Counted from the first letter of the stretch, positions 39,240 through 52,180 are shown. The stretch: 64,000 nucleotides of DNA from Calonectria ilicicola (GCA_020809705.1 CP085834.1:1-64000), one strand, 5' to 3'. Program-made: numbers and translations. Notes: a model not told the origin generated them from the letters alone.

Positions 39240-41840
39240 TATTTAATCAATTAAAAAATGTTATATATAAGGGATTTTTGCGACGCATATTTGTCTACGA
39301 CGTATGCTTATCATATACATTATTTAATATTAAAGTTAAATAATATAAGTCTATATACCTAATAGATAAGCTTTTCCTAAAGGTCCTATGTAAAGGCAGA
39401 TATTACTTCTACTAAGGTAATATAATCTATTAATAATATAAACTTATTAGATAACCTTAGTAAATAGTGGCTTTAATGCTCCAAGCTTTCTATAATAGCT
39501 AGAAGTTCTTATTAGCTTATAGCCTAATATTACTCTATATCTATAAGCTTCTATAACTAATAAATGACTGGTTGTTATTAATCTGCCTATAATTAGAATA
39601 ATATACCTAAGATAGCTTTAATTAATATATCTATCTCTATATATATAGGTAGTTTAAGATTTTAATATTAAAAAATGATTACTAAATAAAAGGTATATTA
39701 AAGCTCTTTTAATACTTTTTATATCTTTAAAAACTATATAAATTCTCCTATTTTATAATCTTTCTTACTATTTTTAAATAGGGCTATAATAGGCTTTATA
39801 ATTTTTAAGTATTTTAAAATAAACTTCCTATAAAAGTTATAAAAGCCTAAGAAGACTTATACTTTTTTAAAATTAGTTAATATAGGTTATTTAATAATTA
39901 CTTAGACTTACACTAGATCTATTTTAATTCTCTCTTATATAATAATATAGCTTAGGAACTTGACCTCCTATTAGTAAAAGGTATACTTAGATAACTTGGC
40001 ATATAGCTAGGCTACTTATAGCCTTTGTAAGATCTCTTTAATATTTTATATATATTAATTTTAATTTTAAAAGTAAATAATAATATTATTTAAATATATA
40101 ATATAGTATATATCTAATAATTTAGTGAGTATTTAATAAATATATATCTAGAAAGTAATAAGTATATTAATAAACCTAAATAATATTACTATATATTAAA
40201 AATAGCTATATTATATATAAAAAGTAGTCTTTTAATAGTTAATAGATTTAATATTAATATAATAATATATATTTTAAAGATTTATTTTAATAATCTACTT
40301 TACTTCTATAAAATAATCTAATAAATTATTAATTAATAATAAAAAATAATAATTCTTAATTATTATTATATTTAACTTTTATAATTAATATATAATTTTA
40401 AAATACTATCTTTCTTAAATATAAAAAAAACTAATACCCTTATTTTACTTATAAAAAGTTCTATCTAATTACTTATTATATTCTTTATAATATAATTCTA
40501 TAATATCTCTTATTATTTCCTATTAATAGAATAAATTAGATTATATAATAGCTTTTTCCTTTTTTAAAGGTTAATAGTATATTCTACCTTTTTTAATATA
40601 AATAACTTCTTTATAATTTTCTTATTAAATACTTACTTATTATCTTTTAATTTTATAAATAATATAACTTCTTTTTTCTTAACTTTTTTATTAAGGGCAA
40701 CTATTAGCTATTTATTTAGTATAAATATACTATAAATATACATTACCTAGGCTTACTTATTATTCTTTATTAGCTCCTTTATAAAGGATTCTATATTAAT
40801 AATAAAGATTAGCTTATAACTCTACAAGTAGGTTTTTATATCTATAATAATACCTTCCTTACCCATTAACCCAGTAAATAACAGGATATTACTAGCTCTA
40901 TCAGATCTAGCTGCTTTAACAAGTGCTTGCCAAATCTTCTACAGAAATCCTCTAAAGTTGATTAGGAAGAAGGTTAATTAATAAACTCACCCTAGGGGCT
41001 TTTTAGTCCTATTATAGCTTGTAAGACTTAGCGCCTTCCAATCAGCTGCCTCTTTAAGCCCTAGCCTAGTTACTAGCCTTATGCTAATAAGGTCAACTTA
41101 TATACCTATATTTATATCTACTTTAACTATTTTTTTATTAAATGTTTAAAGAATAATTACTTTGCCTTTAATAGTATTCCTTATAGGGACTATCTTTGGT
41201 TTTAGTATTAAGATATTAGGCTTAGCTTTTATACCTTCTTATTTCTTAAGAAATCTAATTCTTTAATTTTAATATTAATAATTTATATTTATATTTTTAA
41301 TTATATTAGCTTAATTAAAGATTATTTTATATTTTATTAGAATTAATTATATTTAAAATTAAAATAATTTTATTTATTATTATTAAAGTATTATATAATA
41401 AAGTAACTTTTTATTAAGTTTTTTTAAATATTTATTATTAATAAATATTTAAAATAAAGAAGTTTTAAAATCCTTTACTCCAAAACCTTTCTTTAAATCC
41501 TTAATTTTATATATATCTATCTTTTAAATATTTATAATATTAATTTAAAGATTAGAACTTTTTTATATTTTCTTAGATTATCTCTAGATATGATCTTTTA
41601 TTTTAATTATTTCTTAATTATTTAATATTATTATATATATAAGGCTACAATCATTCTACCTTATAGACTACTTCCCTAACTTTCTATAATAGGATCTATA
41701 ACTATCTTATTTCCTTCTTTAGGTCCTTGTTTAGCTTATAATAATACTAGTAGGCTAAATTAGGCCTATCTTTTAAGTCTTAGGTGCCTAAGGATATGTG
41801 AATAGTGCTTTATATATTAAAATAATCTATTAGTAATTAC

Positions 41841-42174
41841 TGTAACGGTTCGTGTTAACAGAAAGGGTCAGGCACGTCGGTTAAATAACAAAGGAAGATT
41901 GTTACGTCTGGTAATAGGTCAATCGGTCAAATAGATCAATTGAAGGTAACCAAGTTGTATTGAGAGCTGGCTGTGCCCTAGGTGGCAACAGCCCTTGAAG
42001 GTCTTAAATACTAGATAAAACACCGGTCCCGACGCCTCAAGGCATTCCCGACAGGTCGGAATAGCTTCATCTTGTCGGGACACTCCTTTAGGCTAGTCCT
42101 AACTAGGAAGGGTGGATCCCTGTCACCTGACCTTGCGGTCCAGGCTCCCGGGTAGGTCAGTTCGGGTCGTAACA
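41841..42174 (-). repeat. 3' LTR of element A (334 bp)
   Basis: Identical to 48,701-49,034 except C at 41,859 (T in the other) and A at 42,142 (G in the other). Confidence 0.92.
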
Positions 42175-42190
42175 TAATATCTTCTCTCTG
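42175..42190 (-). other. Polypurine tract of element A
   Basis: On the minus strand CAGAGAGAAGATATTA directly precedes the left LTR, agreeing with the minus direction of the genes. Confidence 0.6.
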
Positions 42191-43399
42191 AAGGTCTTGT
42201 TCTCAAGATCGTGCGCTTAAATACTAGGTGGGTTGTTCCTTCCCTTGTTTATCCTTTATTTATGTTGGTGTTAATATTTTTTTAATGGTTAGGAAGAAGA
42301 AGGATCGTATAATATATGCTAGGGTGTAGGTAGATATTATATTATTGTAAGGTTTTATTATTCTCTTTTTTTATTCTTATTATTAGATTAATAGGAAGTT
42401 ATGTATGATGTTGGGGATTGGGGGTGCTTATGCAAGCTATATTAAGAGTAAAAAGGCCTATAGTTATATTAAGGATCGGACAGTAACTCTATATAAAAGT
42501 AAGTAAAGGAGATAAAAGGATTAGGAAGTATTAGGGTTTTAATGAGTGTTTTTTAATAAAGAGTTATCTTTCAGAAAAAGATTGGATTAAGGCTGCTGAA
42601 TAGAAGGCTTAGAAGGAACTAGAATATCTTTTCCTCAAGATAGAAAAACAATAGGCATAGATTAAGGAATATCATGCTCGTCTTGCTCGTCTCCATCTTC
42701 AGCAGAATCAGTTATAGACTCGGGGCCAGGAAATGCTTTGTCGTGGCTTCAAGTCATTGGATGAGCTTGATGAGGTAGAGGCTGTGGAGGCGAGTTTGTT
42801 AGAGGCTTCTTAAGGTCTGGATTTAGGGGTAATTGATTGGTTTATTATGGACTTTAGCGGTTTCCCTTCTGATGTTCCTTTTGAAGGAACTCCTCTAGCT
42901 TTTTTGAGTAATGTGTGAGATTCTGTAGTGGTTCCTATGTTTTTTTATTGTACCCTATCTATTTTATATGGTAGTATAGTTCTCTGTTTATAATGCCTTT
43001 TTCTAGGATCTTCTTAATAGTATACTCTTTTTATAGTTTGATCGCTGGCTTAATGTGTGATTTTATATTTATTATAATAGTATTAGCAATGGTTTTGAGT
43101 AAGGAAATATGAAAGATTAGATAAATCTTAATATCCTTTGGTAGGTTAAGCTTATAGTTATTTTTTGAGATTTTCTTCTTTATAGGGTAAGGACTTATAT
43201 ACTTAAAGTTAAGTTTTTTATTTTATTGTTTTGTAGTAATGTTTTTGGTGGCTAGGAGGATTATATTCCTCTTTTTAAAGGATGGCCCTTCTATTTATTT
43301 GAGATTATAATACTTCTTTATCTGTATGTGAATGAACTCTAACTTTATTTTTATCTTAAAGTATAGTTGTTGTATTTGTTCGGATTTAAGTAATATTTT

Positions 43400-46300
43400 T
43401 ATATCTAGCAATCCCTCTAGCTTAGGTTGGAATACATCAGGTGTAAATCTAAAGTTAGTAAATGTAGGTATGATTTTAATGCTTAATTGGTAGGATATAT
43501 TAAGGGCAAGCTGAGCAATAAGAAGCTTCTTTACCTAATCCATCTGTTTGTAGTTGATATAGCATCGTAAATAATACTCAATCTCCTAGTTTTGTCTCTT
43601 AGTTTGTTTATCCACTTGGGGTCTGAAGGCTATTGTGAGCTTATATCTTAAGCCCATGAATGCTATCAATCCTTACTAGAACTTGGATGCAAATGGTTGC
43701 CCACGGTCAGAGATAATCTCTATAGGCAGTCTATGTATTATAACTATATGTTAAAAGAAAAGGTAAGTAAATTGTTCTTCATTAGTAGCCTTTTTATAAG
43801 GGATATAATATATAAACTTAATAAATCGGTTGATAATAATAAAAATAATATTATAGTACTTACTAGTGGCAGGATCTATAGATAATGGTAGGTCGGTGAT
43901 AAAGTCTATTGTGACTGATTCCTATGGCCTAGATACAACTGGAATAGGTTATAGCTCACTATATAGCTTATGCTGCAATAACTTTATTTGTTGGTAAAGC
44001 AAGCATTGCTTAACAATGGCTTTCACCTTCTTCTTCATATAACTAAATAAAAATATCTATTTGACTTATTTAAGGGTTTTATTAACTCCTTTATATCCAT
44101 TAAGTGGATATTTGTGGATCTTATGGATTAGATCATCCTATAGTTTATCCAGGACTTATAATTAAGTTGTTTTTTTGTCTTCTAGGAGTGCCTTATTGTA
44201 CTCCTTAATTTTCTAGAGTAATAGATTGCCCTGTTCCACTGTGTGTATGTTTCTGAGGGGCTTGGGGGTGACTTGGAGGAATTATAATTGACCTAGATTA
44301 TAGTCTAATTTCTTTAAATTGTAATTCCTTAAAGCTGCCTTTAAGCACTTCCAATTATAATTCCTTAAAGCTACTTTTTACAGCATCTGGAGATATCTAA
44401 AGATAGTATAGTTCTTTAGCTATCGCTCTCTTCGGATAGTGGTAATGATCTTCTTTATCTCGATCATTATCCTACTTATAGGGGCCTGTTCGAGGTCTCC
44501 CTTAGGTGTGTACTGCAGTAGCTTCTCTACAGTCACTCTTTTCTCTTCTTGGTAATCAGCTTGTTGGCTAATTATATCTGCTTGAGCGTTCTTGGTGCCT
44601 TTGATATATATAATATAGTAATCAAACTTAGATAAGTATTCTGTATAGTATAGTTATTATTTATTAAGCTTCTATATAGTTGTAAAATATGAGATGTTCT
44701 TGTGGTTGGTAAATATAATGATCTTGTATTAACTTCTGAGGAGGTATTATCAAAACATTTTAAAGGCATTGACAATAGCTAGGAATTCTTTATCATAGAT
44801 GGGATAATTGAGTTCTGCTCCTTATAGCTTATATAAGTAAAATGCAATAGGGTGTAATCTCCCTTATTCATCCCTTTATCCAATCTAGGCTCCAATAGCA
44901 AAGTCAGAGGAGTCCGTTTCTAATTCAATAGGCCGGTCGGGGTCGAACATTGCAAGTATTAGTTTAGCTATAATAGTATTCTTCAGCTAATCGAAAGCTT
45001 CTTAAGCCTTTGATCCCTAAATAAATGATACTTCTTTCTTTATAAAGGAAGTTAGAGGAGCTGCTATTTGTTTGAAGTTCTTGATAAACTTACGGTAGTA
45101 GTTGGTAAATCCTAGGAAGGATTGTACTTCGAGCAGGTTCTCCGGTTCCTTCTAGTCCTTAATAGTAGCAATCTTCTTAAGGTTCATCTGGATCTTATTA
45201 TATGAGATAATATATTCTAAGAATTCTACTTCTTTAATATAGAATATACTTTTCTCAGGTTCAACTAGTAGATTGGTATTTTATAAGGCTTTTAAAATCT
45301 GGTGGATATGTTGTTTATATTCTTCTTTATTCTTAAAGAAGATAAGTATATTGTTTAGATAGTAGATAATGGAGATATTTAAGTATTCACATAGTATATT
45401 ATTGATTATCTTTTAGAAGGATGCTGGTGTATTTATAAGTCCAAAGGGCATTACTAAGTACTTAAATAACCTAAACTTTATTTGAAAGGCAATCTTCCAT
45501 TTATCTCCTTTCCTAATATAAATCAAGTTATAGGCTTCTTTTAGATTAATTATAATAAATATCTTTATTTTGTGTAATCTATCCTTTATCTTATTAATAA
45601 AAGGTAAGGGTATACAATCCTTAATAGTAATATTATTAAGTTATTAGTAGTCCACAATAAGGCAAAGTTTTCTATTTTTCTTTAGAATAAATATCACTAG
45701 ATAATTAGTTTTAAAAGTTAATATTTATATATATTCTTTTTGTAGTATATCTTTAATATACTCCTTTAGGGTATTAAGTTTTATTTAATTGAGGTTGTAA
45801 ATTGGGAAGAAATAGGTACTTACTCTATTCTTTAATATAATTTCATAATTTTATTAACTAGGCTCTAGTAATCCAGTTTTAAGTTCTTCTGTAAATAACT
45901 GCTTGTAAATATAGTATTAATATAGTATATTTTTCAGTTAATTGTTAGTAGTATCCTTATTTATCTTCTTGAGGTCCTTATCAAGCTGTTGGAACTATGT
46001 ATGGAGGTTGGCAATGATTTTTTACTATATTCTCTTTTGACTAGCTTTATACTTGTGCTATATTCCCTTTGGTGGTAAACTATTGTTGTGTATGATCTCT
46101 GTATGGTTAGTGCTAGAGGTTTGAGATCTCTGATCTTAATCATCCATATCACTGGCTGCATTATCCTTAGAGGATATCTGCACCTGGCTAGTACGCCAGT
46201 TAATATATGGGTTATATTAATATAACTATGGGTACCCTAGGATTAGATTGTTTATCCTGGTGTTAATAATATTAAATAAAATGCCTTGGTTCTTTTTATT

Positions 46301-46480
46301 GATAAAGACCTTAAGGTGATCGAGCTTTTGGCTAATAACTCTATTATTATAACTAAATGTAGTGCCTTCTAGGTTTAATATAATATAAGGCTCTACCTTA
46401 TCCTTCTATGGTAGCTGGAGAGTATTTATAACCCTCAGGTGAATGTAGTTTATCTTAGCTCTACTGTCTATTATAGTAAT
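43400..46480 (-). pseudogene. pol relic of element A (protease, RT, RNase H, integrase)
   Basis: Aspartic protease site DSRA at 46,442-46,468 (DSGA expected). RT motif YYLNNILIFF at 45,339-45,365 (YLDD expected) with [15 protein letters not shown] downstream. The integrase core has TIDFITDLPLS near 43,890-43,915 and RLPIEIISDRG near 43,700-43,730, and keeps part of the DDE triad. The changes in key residues are all G-to-A on the coding strand. Internal stops are frequent but fewer than in B or D. Confidence 0.85.
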
Positions 46481-47499
46481 ATATTAATTCCTCTTAATTT
46501 TTACTTTTATTTTAAGCCTTTATGGCTTTGTACTATTAGTAGTATATAGAGATTTAGTAAGAAGCTTCTTTTAAGGCTTCTCTGCCTCTGGGGTGGCTTG
46601 GATGAATTGTAATTGCTTTATATCCTTCGAATTATAATTCCTGTAGGCCACCTCAGGGCCTTCCTTTTACAAGGGCCGCCGCTTTTATTGCTTTAATATA
46701 GGGGGTGTAATTTGTTTTTTAAACCTTTGTTAAAGATCTTGTATTACTGGATTATTTTATTCTGTAAATAGATAAGGTAATCTTTATTATTATATAAGTA
46801 AAGGTTATCTGGTTTGGAATAGTAGTTCTTAGGTATTTAGCTAGGTCTATTCTTGATGGTTGTAATATCTTTTTTCTATTTTATAAGTTAATAGTGTAGG
46901 TAGTAGTTGTGATATAGGACACTATGGATAAAAGTATTATCCCTTATTAGAAAATAATTGTTGATTACTTTGTTAGCTTTATGGTAAGGGCAAAAGTGGT
47001 AAAAATAGTAAAACTATAGGATATCTTAGTGATTGAAGTGGTTGAATTGGAGGCTAGGGTGGTTGCTAGGTGCTTTTGCACTAGGTTTTATAAAAACTCC
47101 TTTCTTTCTGGCTTATAGTGTTTGGAGTGCTAGGATCTTTATCTTTTAGGGGATATCAGGTCTTGCATCTGGTCATTGCCAGTAGACCAGCTTATAGGTG
47201 GTCCTTGCTAAGTCAATAGACTTCCTTGCAGGGGCTGATTTAGCTTGAATACGTCTATGTTCTTCCTGATCCGATAGTCGTCGCTTCTCTTATCTTAAGG
47301 GTTCCCTAATTCTACTACAGGACCGAGTGATCACAGCAAGAGTCTTTCCTTCTATAGGTTGGTCCTTGCCTTCTAGCATAGGGGTCTAACTAGCGATCTA
47401 TTTAATAGTTTGGATAGTGGTTTGGGGTTTTTTATTAGCTTAAGTTGTGTTGACTTGTCTTCGCCCTTCTGGTATAGGTCTGAACTTTTGGTTGGTATT

Positions 47500-48642
47500 T
47501 TGTTCTTGGCAACGGTGGTAGGTGTGATCTTTCTTGTTATAGTTCCAACAGGTGACATTTGAAAAGTCCCTCCTTCGCTGGGTGTTCCTTAATTTTATAG
47601 GTCCTAAAGTAGTTTTATAGGATATAGGGGGGTTCCGTTGTTAGCTAGTGTTAGTAAACTAGTTGGCCCTTTTTCCTAACTTTTTCTATATATGTCTCTG
47701 ATATAGGCAGGTGTTGTACTAAATAGCTAGTACAGTATAGTTATTGAAGCAGGTTGGCAGGTTAAGCTTTTTGTATATCTTATCCTACATATCCTCTTTT
47801 AAGCTATGATAGAACTTATTAATTAATACCTCATTATCCTAACTAAGCTTTATAGCATGATACTGAAAGTTAGAGAGATAGGAGCTATAAGAATTGATTT
47901 AAATAAGAGTTCAGATCTTGAGGATAGTATCTTATTTCTTATTGTGCTTTCTGTATAAGCCAATGACCTTTTCTTTAAAGTAATTAAAGCTAATAAATAG
48001 CTTCTAGGTCTCTTTGCTCTGGGACTTTAGGGGGTTATGGATAAAGTTGTTCAAATGTGGTTCCATATTATGTAGTGCCTTGCCTTCCATTTATCCAATT
48101 ACATACTAGACCTTAAGATCTTCTTGCACAAGATATTATAAAAAGTATTAAAAGTAGGATCTTAGTAATATAATCCACTATTATAAGGTTATAATTAAAC
48201 CATTCCACTTAAAGAGCTCTGGGGGCTTAATTATCTCACCTAAGTCCCTGTAGTAGCTTGCAGGTGCTGGTACAGCTTCAGGTATAGTAATCGCCGGCTG
48301 TACAATAGATTCATTCGTCGGTAGGTTTAATCCTGCCATAGTAACAGGCTACAGATTGTTCACCTAAACATTTCGTATATTAAGAGAATTTTAAAGTATC
48401 TCTTTTATATATATAAGGCGTTGGTTGTTTTCTTCAATATGAAGCTAAGAGTCAACATTGAGCTATTATATCTCATCGTAGAGCTTCTTGTTCTCCTCTC
48501 AAAGTACTTCGAGTTACTCATCATCTCCATCATCCTCAGACTTTACCTCTTTCATACTCTCATCATCGGTGGGAGCTTTGAAGGTGGCGGTCTCCTTTCC
48601 CTTAGGGCGGGAAGTTCCCGAAGATATAGGTTGGGCTGACAT
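47500..48642 (-). pseudogene. gag relic of element A
   Basis: ATG at 48,642 is followed by a Ser/Lys/Glu-rich start, then at least eight stops in about 120 codons, nearly all where CAA, CAG, CGA or TGG would be expected. A capsid-like region (PPELFKWNG) follows. The zinc knuckle lies at 47,509-47,550 with the second Cys changed to Tyr (CWNY...H...C). Confidence 0.8.
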
Positions 48643-48700
48643 TGCAACAATATTGCTCAGGGTCGACGCGGGTGATCCTTCTAAACAAGAGCTTTCAACG

Positions 48701-49034
48701 TGTAACGGTTCGTGTTAATAGAAAGGGTCAGGCACGTCGGTTAAATAACAAAGGAAGATTGTTACGTCTGGTAATAGGTCAATCGGTCAAATAGATCAAT
48801 TGAAGGTAACCAAGTTGTATTGAGAGCTGGCTGTGCCCTAGGTGGCAACAGCCCTTGAAGGTCTTAAATACTAGATAAAACACCGGTCCCGACGCCTCAA
48901 GGCATTCCCGACAGGTCGGAATAGCTTCATCTTGTCGGGACACTCCTTTAGGCTAGTCCTAACTAGGAAGGGTGGATCCCTGTCACCTGACCTTGCGGTC
49001 CGGGCTCCCGGGTAGGTCAGTTCGGGTCGTAACA
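48701..49034 (-). repeat. 5' LTR of element A (334 bp)
   Basis: Normal base composition and nearly identical to the other LTR. The leader and gag start follow within 60 bp on the minus strand. Confidence 0.92.
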
Positions 49035-49968
49035 ATTACTTACTACCTTATTATAGATCTAGGAGATTCTTTTTTAACTATATCTCTTAGAATTTTAAAT
49101 TAATATACTTTTTATAAATAAAATCTAAAAAATCTTATTAGAAAGGATTATTAAGGCTTATAGTATAATTTCTTTATTAGATTTGTAGATAATAAGAGAA
49201 TCTAGTTATAGTCTATTTAATCTTTTATAAATCTAAGTAATTCTTTTATAAATTATTCCCTAATTTTATTATATATATTTAATTATTAATTTATATATTA
49301 ATTATATTATTTTAAAGGATAGTATAATTATAGATTAATAACTTATTTTAGTCTTTTTTTAATATATAATATAATTAATCTATTATTTTTTATAATATCT
49401 CTATTTAAATTATCTATTATTAGATTATAATTTGTAATAAAATTTAAAATCTTTTTCCTTCTATTATATATTTTTTATATAAAGTAAGTAATAAATAATT
49501 ATTATACTCTATAAATCTATATAATATATTCGCTCTCTTTAGGCCTTCTTACTTTAATCTTTTTATTAAAAAAGACTTAAAGTTATAAGATTTATACCCT
49601 AAGTTTAAAATATAATTATTTAATATATATTTATATTATTATTTATTTAATTCTTTAAGTCTTTACTTTATATTTAGATCTAATACTTTTATTTATTATT
49701 TATTTTATACTTATTTATTAATAAAGACTAAAAGCTTAACTATTAAAACTAATTAATCTTTTATAATACCTAGATACTCTAGTAGAATATAGATTTTTTA
49801 AAGTAATTTAAATATTATATTTATATATAATATATTTAGAAGATATTTATTATAATTATTTATAATTTATATACTTATAATAATTATATTAATTATTTAA
49901 AAAAATATAAAAATTAAAAAATTATAAAAATTATTAATTAAAGTAATTTTAAAAATTATAAAATAAAT

Positions 49969-50096
49969 TATATTATAGTATATAGACTTCAACTTAATAA
50001 GCATTCCTCAATCACTCACCAAAATTCTCTAATAGATTAAGTGGATCGCACACCACTTCCAGCCACAGTGGCGCTGGGATCCCAATTGTCCTTACA
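49969..50096 (-). repeat. 5' LTR of element D (128 bp)
   Basis: Same length as the left copy and less mutated (segments such as CCACTTCCAGCCACAGTGGC are intact). It ends CTTACA on the plus strand. Confidence 0.75.
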
Positions 50097-51218
50097 TTTA
50101 GATTAATTAGAATAGCCTAAGACTAGATTAGGCTAGCTTACTAGTAATGGTTATTATAGCTATAGTAGTAGTAGCAATAGCAGCAGAACCTAAAGAGTGA
50201 TATTTATCTGAATCTAATTTAAAGTATAGTTATTTCCTTAGTAAACCTACTATTAAAATCTATATATTATATCTTTTTAAATAATCTTTTCTTCTTCTAT
50301 AATCTCTTTTATTAGCTCTATTAATTAGGCCATAGGGCTATAGGCATAGCCTGCTATAACTATAGTATTTATAAAGATCTAGTTGATTTTAAAAGGGTAG
50401 ATGAGATTGTTGCTAGTAGCTTTCCTTTTAATAAGGTTAGGGCTATTTTAATAGTTAATAATAAGATTAATTAAATAATTTAAAAAGATAATGCTTTTAT
50501 ATTATTTTTATTAATTATATTTATAGATAATAAAAGGGCTAATTATTAGAAAAGAAGATTAATAATAATAAAAACCTTTATATATTTAATTTAATATTTT
50601 TTTAATATTAAATATATTAAGCTAATTTTTATTCTATTAATAGCTAATAATTATAATATTAAAATAAATACTATTAACTAAGGTAACTAAATGTAGGCAT
50701 ATTGGAGCCCTAGCTGCTATATATAAAGGGATGGTTAGAAGGCTCTTGCTTAAGACTTTCTATTAGAAATAGCCCTAGTTAATAGCTTTATTTTATAGCT
50801 TCAAGAGCAGCCCAATTAAAAGCTATTTATAAACTAAGTAAATTAATATTAATATATTTAAAATAATTTTATTTAAAAATATAATATAAAGATTTAAAAC
50901 AAAAAATAATTTTAAATTAAAAACAAATTTATACCTATTAACCAATATAATTAAGTTTATAAAAAAAATACTAAGTATATAGCCTATCAAGAGGCCTATT
51001 TAAGCCAGCCAAGATATTATAAAAAGAGAAGACTATTAGCAACAGTTAGTGAAAACAGCCTGCTGCCACAGTCACAATATCATTATCAATAGTGCAATAT
51101 AGCATTATATAGATCCGGAAATTATTAGGACTTATATTATAGCCTATATTAGGTGGGAAAGGATGTACCTTCAATTTGACGCTCTTTAATTGGCTAGACC
51201 CCCCTGTCTGTGACCTAA

Positions 51219-51244
51219 GTGCAGCTACCCAGCACTCAAAGGGA
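51219..51244 (-). repeat. Right terminal inverted repeat of element E
   Basis: Exact reverse complement of 21,852-21,877, followed by TA. It marks the abrupt return to normal base composition. Confidence 0.85.
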
Positions 51245-51246
51245 TA

Positions 51247-52180
51247 ATCTGTGATAATCCATATGATGCCACAAAGTCCAACAGAGATAAATATGATGTT
51301 GCACGTTCACCGCATTTTAATAACGGCCCTTAATGGACTGGAAACCACATGCAGAGAGGTTATATGCAGCGCTAGGGCTGGGCGTGCCTCTGCCCACAGT
51401 TAGCATCGACGTTTTGGGCTGGTAATGAGAAACACTGCTAGAAGTAAGCTATTATCAAGCCTCAAATCCTAGTAATCCCATCCTAGTTCTGAGCAAGTGC
51501 TTCAATTTATCTACCGAATGATTTATCAGTATTGATCAAGAGACACTCGAAAGCTTTCTTCAATCCATTTTCCCTTAAAATAAACAGCCATCAGTTGATA
51601 AAATTATACAAGTGAAACATAAAAGCTAACAATACGTCCCAGCAAATGAAGACTTTGATCAATGGCACTCTCCGTCTTTTTCCAATCCTCTAAAATACAG
51701 AAGGGGCGCTCGATTGGGCTGTAACAAAAACATTATCTGGATACCATAAACCTGCTACTGGTAGATAGGGGTTTAGGTTGGTTCATGCTAGGCTGTACAC
51801 GCCAAGCATCTAAAAACTCCATGTGATTATGCCCCTTTACCTATAAGGCCCTATCTGCGGAGCAAGTACTTGATTTTCTTTTCTCAAAAGCTAGAATATT
51901 TGGGATTACTTTTTGAACAGAACTAAGATGATATCAAGAATCGGAAATCCATTAGTGCAAAAGGCCATAATTAATTAACAAACCCCCCATGGGTGAATAG
52001 AATGATGTTAAAGCTTTTAAAGCTGTAGAGATTTAATTTATATGGACGTATCTAGCATAGTTTACGAGGGCCTAGATAATTCCCAGAGAATAAAAAATAA
52101 TACCTAAAACTTATACCTTGTATGAAGTCTCCCGGCGGGGCAATAAAACCTTCTAGTTACCCAAATCATCTCAACTTTAA
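51247..52180. other. Gene-less stretch right of the nest
   Basis: Base composition is normal again. No supported ORF; the last part is the 3' flank of the minus-strand DUF1214 gene. Confidence 0.5.

Larger units (their letters stand above)
28421..39320 (-). mobile_element. Element C2: Fot1/pogo-like DNA transposon, split by B and C3
   Basis: It starts with ACGTATATAATAAGCATGCG after TA (28,419-20) and ends with the matching inverted end at 39,320 before TA (39,321-22). Its own sequence is 28,421-29,377, 36,557-37,379 and 39,242-39,320, which sums to 1,859 bp, the same size as C1 and C3. Its tips differ from those of C1/C3, so it belongs to a sister subfamily. Coding orientation is minus. Confidence 0.75.
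41841..49034 (-). mobile_element. Element A: Gypsy-type LTR retrotransposon, 7,194 bp, youngest large insertion
   Basis: Both 334-bp LTRs begin TGTAACGG and end TCGTAACA on the plus strand, differ at only two positions (both transitions), and are flanked by the 5-bp duplication ATTAC (41,836-41,840 and 49,035-49,039). It is inserted into element D. Genes run on the minus strand in the order gag, protease, RT, RNase H, integrase. It is less mutated than D and B but carries many stops, so it is not autonomous. Confidence 0.92.
22848..50096 (-). mobile_element. Element D: Gypsy-type LTR retrotransposon, minus strand, split by later insertions
   Basis: 128-bp LTRs lie at 22,848-22,975 and 49,969-50,096. 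Without the nested elements about 7.3 kb remains (22,848-23,927, 25,787-28,420, 39,323-41,840, 49,040-50,096). Coding traces on the minus strand run in the order gag, RT, RNase H tail, integrase from right to left. Near 39,860-39,810 is FYNFYRKFI, the RT C-terminal motif. Near 28,412-28,358 is GKINPTNRLFRRPNY, matching the end of RNase H in Gypsy elements. All frames are full of stops. No matching 5-bp target duplication is seen (CAGAT left, TTTAG right), perhaps lost to mutation. Confidence 0.7.
21850..51246. mobile_element. Element E: outermost TA-flanked DNA transposon hosting all others
   Basis: Perfect 26-bp inverted repeats at 21,852-21,877 and 51,219-51,244 begin TCCCTTTGAGTGCTGG and are each bordered by TA (21,850-51 and 51,245-46), the target of Tc1/mariner/pogo-type elements. 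Its own DNA is 21,852-22,847 and 50,097-51,244, about 2.1 kb, heavily A+T-rich except near the ends. No transposase motif is readable, so the superfamily rests on the TA flanks only. Everything between is younger insertions. Confidence 0.65.

Noticed and set aside
43697..48718. Short ORFs inside element A
   Set aside because: They are fragments or antisense shadows of the mutated gag-pol of the retrotransposon.
22848..50096. The two 128-bp repeats as independent solo elements
   Set aside because: A purine tract next to the left copy and about 7.3 kb of ordered Gypsy remains between them fit LTRs of one element better, although the target duplication is missing.
21950..51160. Centromere as explanation of the A+T-rich block
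   Set aside because: The block is fully explained by nested, RIP-mutated transposons with defined ends; fungal centromeres can look similar, but nothing here requires one.
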